Positions 57,066 through 64,000 of a DNA stretch of 64,000 nucleotides are shown here, piece by piece; within the stretch, counting starts at the first letter, position 1; each line of letters opens with the position of its first letter. Location: contig NZ_JNYV01000004.1 of assembly GCF_000717275.1 (NCBI RefSeq), positions 372,001 to 436,000 on the forward strand, given 5' to 3'. The position numbers and the translations under genes are program-made. The stretch comes from Kitasatospora arboriphila (GTDB lineage: Bacteria; Actinomycetota; Actinomycetes; Mycobacteriales; Mycobacteriaceae). Under the pieces are notes generated by a model. The model ran no database searches. It worked only from the letters and a program-made list of their open reading frames with translations, and was not told the origin of the DNA.

Positions 57066-57905
57066 TCAACTGCGTGGGACGCAGACCGCGACACGGGAGG
57101 AATCAGTGGAACGGTAGTAGGTGTCGATGATGCTGCCGGGCTCGACCTTCGCCACGGAAGTGGCCGGGATGAACGTCACCTCGTGTGCGGGGAACTGGCC
57201 ACCTTCGGGACGGTTGACGATCAGGTCGAGCTCGACCTGACGGTAGTCCTCGCACACCTGGCCGGTCGGCTTCATGGCCGTCACCACCGCGTGTGACCTG
57301 ACGCCCCGCCGGATGAGGTCGAGTTTGACCGCCGTGGTCAATCCCTTACGGATCAGCATGGTGTCGAAAGCCGCTCGCGCTGCGGTCATGTCGTCGGCCA
57401 GGATGACTTCGGACGGTCGCTGCGGATCGAATCGGACGGCGAGCACCACACCCGGCCACAGGGTGGCACGTGAGCCCTCTGCATCGAATCCGTGATGATT
57501 CAGATGTCCCCGAAAGTGGCGTCCGGACACCGTTTCGACGTCGACGATGATCGTGGGAGCCGCTTCACTGTGGTCAACCCAGGCCCTGTCGCCAACCCGA
57601 GCCCTGTCACCGACCGGCGGCGCTTCCTCGAGGGCATGGACTGTTGCGATGCCGATACCTGGTTCGTCCAGAGGCACGGACTTCGGCTCGTGGTGGGAGC
57701 AGCGGCTCTTGCGGGACGACGGACGCATCTCGCCGACCGACACCAGAGCCGCGCCGGCGAGGGCAACGGCCCCGACCGAGAACACTGCGGCGCTCGGCAG
57801 AAGGAATGCAACGGTCGCGATCAGCGCGACCGTAGCGCACGACGCCAGGGTCGCCAGTGCGGGAGTCGAGATCGGACCAATTACGGGGCGGGGTGCTTGT
57901 TTCAT
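57066..57905 (-). CDS. Two-TM membrane protein of unknown function
   Basis: 279 residues. Two adjacent hydrophobic helices near the N-terminus (about 15-35 and 37-58) are followed by a 220-residue soluble part rich in beta strands. The soluble part has paired blocks such as RGHLNHHGFD, WPGVVLAVRFDPQRPSEV and a VARV-like repeat typical of membrane-anchored, OB-like proteins. No enzyme motif is visible. Convergent with the CHAT gene (18-base gap) and divergent from the next unknown gene. Its placement in the CHAT cluster is suggestive only. Confidence 0.7.
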   Translation of the reverse strand: MKQAPRPVIGPISTPALATLASCATVALIATVAFLLPSAAVFSVGAVALAGAALVSVGEMRPSSRKSRCSHHEPKSVPLDEPGIGIATVHALEEAPPVGDRARVGDRAWVDHSEAAPTIIVDVETVSGRHFRGHLNHHGFDAEGSRATLWPGVVLAVRFDPQRPSEVILADDMTAARAAFDTMLIRKGLTTAVKLDLIRRGVRSHAVVTAMKPTGQVCEDYRQVELDLIVNRPEGGQFPAHEVTFIPATSVAKVEPGSIIDTYYRSTDSSRVAVCVPRS

Positions 57906-58000
57906 GGATCAAGGGTCACTGCAGGTGCCGGCTACCGAACCCAACTTCTCGAGCCACGCGGCTCTGGTCGAGCGCACAGTGCCTCGTCTAGCATCACCTG

Positions 58001-59338
58001 GTGACTACCGGGTACGACGTGGCGACGGAGGTCGCCCTCGCCCGCCCACGTCGGGCGGTCATCGACGAGGCCTGGCGCCGGCTCGGTTCCGGTGTGGAGG
58101 TGCTCAGCGGCAGCGACGGTGGCCCGCTGCGCCGGACCGTGAAACGTATTCTCGATCCGCTGGTGCTGCGGCTTCGTGTGAATCCTCAGTTCTCGGCGGC
58201 GATCCTCGCCCCCGACGTGGCGCGCGACCTACATGACGTGATCATCGCTCACGGCGATCAATTGCTTTGCACCGCACAATGGTTCGAGGTGCTCAAGAAG
58301 AGTCGCAGGCGGCTGCGCATCACCACCGGTAACGCGCAGGAACTCTATTTCCCGGTCTCGTACGAGCTGGCCGTCACCCGCGGTGCGCCGACGGGGGACG
58401 TGGAGGCTGTCGCCGATGCCGTTCTTCGTGACGTCCACTCGGATCGGGACCGTACCGCGACCGCAGCTCTGGACAAGCATCTGGCTGCGTCCCAGACCAT
58501 CTCGACCCTCACTCGACAACTCGAGAGGAGCTGGCGCGACGTGCGTCCCGGTGGGGCGATCACCGGGCCGTTCCTGTCGGGATTGAGCACCGTACTGGCG
58601 GAGACGGGCGACCATCGGGCGCGGGCGGCACGGCAACGGGTGTGGACGGCCCTGGTCGCCGACGACACGCCGTTCAACCTGGGGGCGGGTGCACGGGTCG
58701 ATCCTGCCGCGTTGCCCTGGCGGCTGGTGGACCTCGGTCTGACATCTACTGAGCCGCAACGACGTCCGCATCTGACGGAGAGGTCCTCCGGGGAGCGGCC
58801 GCTCGACCGGGCCGTGGTGGACCGTGTCCGCGCCACACTGCGTCGAGCGCTCGACCGCGAGGAACTCCCCGACATCCCGCTGTTGTGTGCCGAGGAGGTG
58901 GACCGGGCGTGTTCCCCATGGGGTCTGCTGGCAGAGGACATCCAGGCAACTCTTGTCGCCGGCATCGAGGTGGCTGTGGAATTGATGCCGCTGGACGAAA
59001 GACACAGCGCCCGATACGGATTGGCGGCGCTGATCCAGGCCCGGCTGCGCAAGGAGGCCTACGTGTTGCACGCCCGCCGGTGCCTTGCCGCGGGCGCCCC
59101 CGTTCATCCGCGTCAGCAGCGGGTCGTCGACGACCTACGCGCGTTTCGCCGCCCGTATCTCGGCCGGCTGTGGGCCCGGCTGCACGGTCGTGATGTGTGG
59201 CAGGAGTCCTGCGACGATGTCGAGGACATCCGATCACTGCTCGATGGGGTCGCCCGGTCGGCGAGTCTGGACCAGCGGCAGCGGATCAAGGCCATGCTCG
59301 CGAACGTGAGCGGGTCCGAGATCGAGGTGGCCGGGTGA
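58001..59338 (+). CDS. Protein of unknown function in the CHAT cluster
   Basis: 445 residues, no recognised family. Mostly helical with many Arg and His residues; no signal peptide, membrane span or metal motif. The GTG start is 6 bases after a TAGCAT box, so a leaderless transcript is likely. The gene is followed after 10 bases by another unknown gene in the same direction, suggesting an operon. The neighbouring CHAT and helical-repeat genes hint at a shared regulatory or defence role, but nothing in the sequence proves it. Confidence 0.65.
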   Translation: MTTGYDVATEVALARPRRAVIDEAWRRLGSGVEVLSGSDGGPLRRTVKRILDPLVLRLRVNPQFSAAILAPDVARDLHDVIIAHGDQLLCTAQWFEVLKKSRRRLRITTGNAQELYFPVSYELAVTRGAPTGDVEAVADAVLRDVHSDRDRTATAALDKHLAASQTISTLTRQLERSWRDVRPGGAITGPFLSGLSTVLAETGDHRARAARQRVWTALVADDTPFNLGAGARVDPAALPWRLVDLGLTSTEPQRRPHLTERSSGERPLDRAVVDRVRATLRRALDREELPDIPLLCAEEVDRACSPWGLLAEDIQATLVAGIEVAVELMPLDERHSARYGLAALIQARLRKEAYVLHARRCLAAGAPVHPRQQRVVDDLRAFRRPYLGRLWARLHGRDVWQESCDDVEDIRSLLDGVARSASLDQRQRIKAMLANVSGSEIEVAG

Positions 59339-59348
59339 GGGTCGTGCC

Positions 59349-60482
59349 ATGAGAATCGGAGTCGAGTCGGGGTTGTGGACCACCGGCAATGTAGAGCGTG
59401 CACTACCGCTGGTAACGGTGCTCGAGGTGAGCGGCGCGGTGATGTCCTGGACGCTCGACGATCAGAGCACACCACAGATCGAGTTCACCGATGCATCGCG
59501 TGCCGACTGGCTGTGGCGAGTGGTCGGTGAACGCGGCCATGTCGCGGTCGCGGCGGTCACCGACGGCCCGACCGATTCCGCGGTGGCGATCGAACTCGAC
59601 GGCATCGACGTGGACACAGAGGCCGTCGAGATCCCCCGACGACTCGCCTTGGGGCATTGGCTGCGCAGATGGTGGCCCGCCGGTGTCGGCGATGGCATCA
59701 CCGCTCTCGACCTGCCTCTGCTCGACGCGGAGATCGCGATTCTCACCTCCGCCGCGGAGATCTTCTTCACCGACGACACCATCGATTCTGGTGTGGCCGA
59801 ACTGCTCTCGCCACACGCCGCAGCGCTCACCGAACATGTGCGTTCGGGCGATCCACGTGTGGTCGAGATGGTGCGTCGATGCGTGGATCTGGTGGAGGAG
59901 GTGGGCATCGGCGATCCGGTCCACCGATCCGAATGGGCTGAGCTCTCGGCTCTCACTGCGCACATGGACGCACTCGATACGCCCCCACGAGGACGTCAGG
60001 ATGATTACGCCCTGGCAGCGGGAAGTGGTTCGGCGCCTCGAACCGACGCGATCGCCGCCGGCACCGACACGATTCGCTGGGGTGGTGTGCCTGCGGGAAT
60101 CTTCGATGCTGCCGAAGACACCGTCGACTGGTATGTGCGAGCCGACCCGGCAGCCACCGTGATCGTCGCGGCGGCGGTGGTACCGGGCGCCGACCCGGCG
60201 GGCATCGATGTGTCGGTGCGCGCCGCCGGTGTCAGCGGCTCGGCGGTCCTGGGATCAGACGGCCGGGCACATGTCCCGCTGGTGGACACCGACGGCGAGC
60301 CGATGAACGATGACCGGGCGTGGTCCCACGACTGGTCGTCCACGTCGGTCACGGTCGGGGTCCCTGTCGAGGAGACACGTGAAACCAGGGACCGGGTGCG
60401 AGCATTCGCGCGCCGACGGCTCGGTGTGCCAGGGCCGGATGCGTTCCTGGCGGAGATCCTGGCCGCGGAGGCCGACTACTGA
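59349..60482 (+). CDS. Protein of unknown function, downstream partner in the CHAT cluster
   Basis: 377 residues, acidic, without recognisable family features, signal peptide or membrane span. The N-terminal half is alpha/beta; residues 250-330 look beta-rich, with alternating V/A and D residues, like an immunoglobulin-type or carrier fold. The ATG has GAGGG at about eight bases. It is adjacent to and probably cotranscribed with the 445-aa gene, and convergent with the ABC permease gene (14-base gap). Confidence 0.65.
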   Translation: MRIGVESGLWTTGNVERALPLVTVLEVSGAVMSWTLDDQSTPQIEFTDASRADWLWRVVGERGHVAVAAVTDGPTDSAVAIELDGIDVDTEAVEIPRRLALGHWLRRWWPAGVGDGITALDLPLLDAEIAILTSAAEIFFTDDTIDSGVAELLSPHAAALTEHVRSGDPRVVEMVRRCVDLVEEVGIGDPVHRSEWAELSALTAHMDALDTPPRGRQDDYALAAGSGSAPRTDAIAAGTDTIRWGGVPAGIFDAAEDTVDWYVRADPAATVIVAAAVVPGADPAGIDVSVRAAGVSGSAVLGSDGRAHVPLVDTDGEPMNDDRAWSHDWSSTSVTVGVPVEETRETRDRVRAFARRRLGVPGPDAFLAEILAAEADY

Positions 60483-60496
60483 CAGTCGTTCACCGG

Positions 60497-61365
60497 TCAG
60501 CGGCTGGCGACGGTCCGGTAGCGCCACAGCGACAGCGGGACGAACACCAGCAGGATTGCCAGCGAGGTGATCAGTGAGTATCCGACGGCATGGTCGGCCA
60601 CCCAGCCGGTGGCCTGCGGGAAGTCCGGGGGCGCGGAGTTGCCCAGCAGATCACGAGCTGCCGTGGCCACCGCGGTGATCGGGTTCCATTCGGCGATCGC
60701 CTTGAGTGGTCCGGGCAAGCTCTGAGCCGAGATGAACGCACTCGACAAGAACGTCGCCGGGAACATCCACACGAAGCCGACGCTCTGCGCCACCTCGACG
60801 TTGCGGGCCATCAATCCGGTGAAGGCGCCCACCCACGACATGGCGAAGGCGAGCAGAAGGATCAGACCGAGCGCGAGCAGGGCATCGGCGAAGCTGCCGC
60901 GGATACGCCAACCGATGACCAGTCCGGTGATGGCCATCACGGCAACACTGACGATGCTGACCACGAGATCGGAGAGGGTTCGGCCGAGGACCACCGCCAG
61001 CGACCACATGGGCAGGGTCCGTAGCCGATCGACCAAGCCCGACTGCAGATCGCCTGCCAGTCCGACGGTGGTGAAGGCCGAGTTGAAAACGACCGTCTGC
61101 GTGAAGATGCCGGCCATCAGGAACTCGCGATAGGACGCCCCGCCCAGCGTTGCACCGAAGACGTACGCGAAGAGGAACACGAACATGAACGGCTGAACGG
61201 TCGCGGAGACCAGCAGGGTCGGAACGCGGCGGATGGTGAGCAGGTTGCGTCCGGCCATCACCGAGCTGTCGGAGAAGAGTCCGCCACCGGACATCGTCGG
61301 TGTGGATTTCGAGGAGGCGGCACGCGGTGCGCCGGTCCTGGCGGATCGGGCCTCGGTGGTCGCGG

Positions 61366-61369
<4 letters not shown>
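60497..61369 (-). CDS. ABC-2 type transporter permease (DrrB-like)
   Basis: 290 residues. A soluble Ser/Thr-rich N-terminus is followed by about six hydrophobic helices, including TLRTLPMWSLAVVLGRTL-like and FAMSWVGAFTGLMARNVEVAQSVGF segments typical of ABC-2/DrrB permeases. The start codon overlaps the stop of the ATPase gene (ATGA), so both are made together. It should export a lipophilic peptide or glycolipid; the NRPS/MbtH genes upstream suggest that the NRPS product is the cargo. An extended frame beyond 61369 is not used because the overlap and DrrB length support this start. Confidence 0.9.
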
Positions 61370-62428
<1,059 letters not shown>

Positions 62429-62436
<8 letters not shown>

Positions 62437-62689
62437 TGATCCACCACTCGCCGTCGCGAGCCGAAGCGGCGACGGCCTTGCGTTCAGGCATGGATCGCTT
62501 CAAGCTCGCCGGCGCGATGTCGCGCCAGTTCTGCTCGACGAACTGCAGGCAGTCCTCGCGTCCGGACGGCCCGTGCTGCGAAGTCCACCCACCCGGGACG
62601 GGAGCGAAATCGGGCCACAGCGAATGCTGACCCTCGTGATTGACCAGGACGCGGAAGGTACCCCGCTCGTCATCGAATGGATTGATCAT
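62429..62689 (-). CDS. MbtH family protein
   Basis: 86 residues. Typical MbtH signature: NPFDDERGTF at the start, a NHEGQHSLWPDFAPVPGGW block and a further Trp near the C-terminus (DGEWWING). MbtH proteins bind and activate A domains of NRPSs. The ATG at 62689 has AAAGGA at six bases; an adjacent ATG (62692) would add one residue. It overlaps the NRPS end by 20 bases and the ABC ATPase start by 8, so translation is tightly coupled. Confidence 0.95.
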
Positions 62690-64000
62690 CATTGGTCCTT
62701 TCATCAAGTGTTGCAAGGTGATCGCCGAGTGCCCCGGCGACTGGATGGACGTGATCACCGTCGAGTAGCTGGCTGTGCCGGCAGTAGGCGACGGTGTGCC
62801 CGATGTCCCCGGTGACGTGGTGACGCCAGTCATCGACAGCGGGCCGTCCGGGCGGTGGGTCTTCGGACGCGGTGACGAACATGGCTGCGCCGTCGTACAC
62901 CCGCGGTGTCCACTCGCGGGCCACCGCAGTGGCAGCGACGTAGGCGTCGTACAACGACTCGAGATCCGTGACCGACAGATGCGCCAACGGGCCCTCGGAA
63001 GCGCGGATGATCTCGGTCGCCTCGTCGATGCCGATGTCGCCGCCCACATCACCGGTCAGCTCACCGTCACCGAAGCCGAACTCCGTCAGCAACTCTCCGA
63101 CCGACGGAGTCACATCGAGCTCGGGACGGCCGGGGATCACATACGAATCGAGCAGCATCAGCGTCTCGACCTGGTGGCCTTGCTCCCGTAGTTGCACCGC
63201 CATCTCATGCGCGATGGAACCGCCCAGCGACCAGCCGATCAGGTGATACGGACCCTCGGGCTGCACGGCCCGGACCTGCTGCAGGTAGTACGCGGCGAGG
63301 TCGGGCACCGACCGAAGTCGGGGACCGCCCGACAGCGCCGGGTTCTGCAGTCCGTACAGGGGCCGGTCGGAATCGAGATGCGGCAGCAGAGCGGTGTAGC
63401 TCCACGCGACACCGAGCGCCGGGTGCACCGCGAAGAGCGGAGCCCGGGTTCCCTGCGCCCGCAGGCCGATCAGCGGAGCCAGCGCCGGGTCGATTCCCGG
63501 CGCGGACCCGGTGTCAGCGGGATCGCTGTCGGTGCCCTGCTCGTCGATCCGTGCCGCGAGTTCCTCCGGGGACGAGTCGCTGAACATCCAGCCGACCGGA
63601 ACCGCGATACCGGCCTCGTCGCGGAGCGTCGCGATCACCTTGGTGGCCAGGAGCGAGTTGCCGCCGAGATCGAAGAACCCGTCGACAGCGCTGACCGATT
63701 CGACGTCCAGGGCTTTGGCGAAGGCCTGCGCCACAATGGTTTCCGTTCCCGGCGCCGGTTCGCGTCCGGGCTCGGACGAGAACTCCGGCTTGGGGAGCGC
63801 GTTCTTGTCGAGTTTGCCCACCGGTGTCAGGGGCATTGCGTCGATGACCGTGATCGCCGACGGCACCATGTGACGAGGCAACTTGTGGGCCAGCTTGTCG
63901 CGGAGAGCGGCGGTGTCGATGTCCGCACCGTCATGGGCCACCACATAACTGAGCAGCCGTGCGGAATTGCCCGCTTCCTCACCGGTGTCCACGATGGTCA
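62670..64000 (-). CDS. Non-ribosomal peptide synthetase C-terminus: A (partial)-T-TE, 5'-truncated by the window
   Basis: Terminal part of an NRPS; the visible 440+ residues begin after the A8 motif of an adenylation domain. LTPVGKLDKNALP is motif A10. The carrier domain follows with GFFDLGGNSLLATK (phosphopantetheine Ser). The thioesterase contains LIGWSLGGS (nucleophile Ser), MLLDSY (Asp) and a C-terminal His in the SQLLDGDH region, so it can hydrolyse or cyclise the finished peptide. The stop overlaps mbtH. This end has a thioesterase whereas the NRPS at the left of the window has none. They may belong to one pathway, but the window does not show it. Confidence 0.95.
   Translation of the reverse strand, partial: TIVDTGEEAGNSARLLSYVVAHDGADIDTAALRDKLAHKLPRHMVPSAITVIDAMPLTPVGKLDKNALPKPEFSSEPGREPAPGTETIVAQAFAKALDVESVSAVDGFFDLGGNSLLATKVIATLRDEAGIAVPVGWMFSDSSPEELAARIDEQGTDSDPADTGSAPGIDPALAPLIGLRAQGTRAPLFAVHPALGVAWSYTALLPHLDSDRPLYGLQNPALSGGPRLRSVPDLAAYYLQQVRAVQPEGPYHLIGWSLGGSIAHEMAVQLREQGHQVETLMLLDSYVIPGRPELDVTPSVGELLTEFGFGDGELTGDVGGDIGIDEATEIIRASEGPLAHLSVTDLESLYDAYVAATAVAREWTPRVYDGAAMFVTASEDPPPGRPAVDDWRHHVTGDIGHTVAYCRHSQLLDGDHVHPVAGALGDHLATLDERTNDDQSIR

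Overview
This is a high-GC actinobacterial chromosome segment. The LpqH-type 19 kDa-like lipoprotein, the luciferase-like monooxygenase/FMN reductase pair, MbtH, an S10 operon that ends at rpsQ, and several starts that look leaderless all suggest Mycobacteriales. A Gordonia- or Rhodococcus-like organism fits best, but the genus is inference. No tRNA, rRNA, insertion sequence, phage gene or CRISPR array was seen.

Layout. 1-19905 is the 3' part of a very large NRPS gene with six carrier domains and two epimerases. It is followed by six 72-bp tandem repeats. 20.5-25 kb is a small surface-glycan region: two paralogous family-2 glycosyltransferases, a polysaccharide pyruvyl transferase-like protein, a secreted lipase, and a 110-aa protein resembling the start of an NRPS adenylation domain. 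25-28.3 kb carries a hydantoin/allantoin-type racemase, an NCS1 permease and a FadR-type regulator. 28.3-34.8 kb is a translationally coupled minus-strand operon: GCS2/ATP-grasp ligase fusion, glutamine amidotransferase, S9 peptidase. This looks like an actinobacterial counterpart of dipeptide-amide osmolyte loci. 34.8-38.7 kb holds a DUF4442 protein, a DUF4173 membrane protein and a two-component system. 39.2-44.6 kb is the S10 ribosomal operon (rpsJ to rpsQ), with a roughly 400-nt structured leader and a strong terminator.

44.8-49.8 kb is a three-gene minus-strand cassette: DUF559-like nuclease, winged-helix protein, and a giant protein with two P-loop ATPase domains (AAA/STAND-like plus HerA/FtsK-like). 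Its three genes are joined by 4-bp overlaps and an imperfect 45-bp direct repeat lies at each edge. It is a candidate genome-defence system. 49.9-53.8 kb has a C39-like cysteine peptidase divergent from a small secreted protein, the monooxygenase/reductase pair behind a palindromic operator, and the lipoprotein. 53.9-60.5 kb is a helical-repeat + CHAT-protease operon with three unfamiliar neighbours. 60.5-64 kb is the 3' end of another NRPS operon: A(partial)-T-TE, MbtH and a DrrAB-like ABC exporter.

The most interesting points are the nuclease/wHTH/dual-ATPase cassette with flanking repeats, the ligase-amidotransferase-peptidase trio, the CHAT cluster, and an adenylation-domain stub that occurs both inside the NRPS and as a separate gene. 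Both window edges fall inside A-domain C-termini of outward-truncated NRPS genes. Starts were chosen by ribosome-binding site, overlap and family length.
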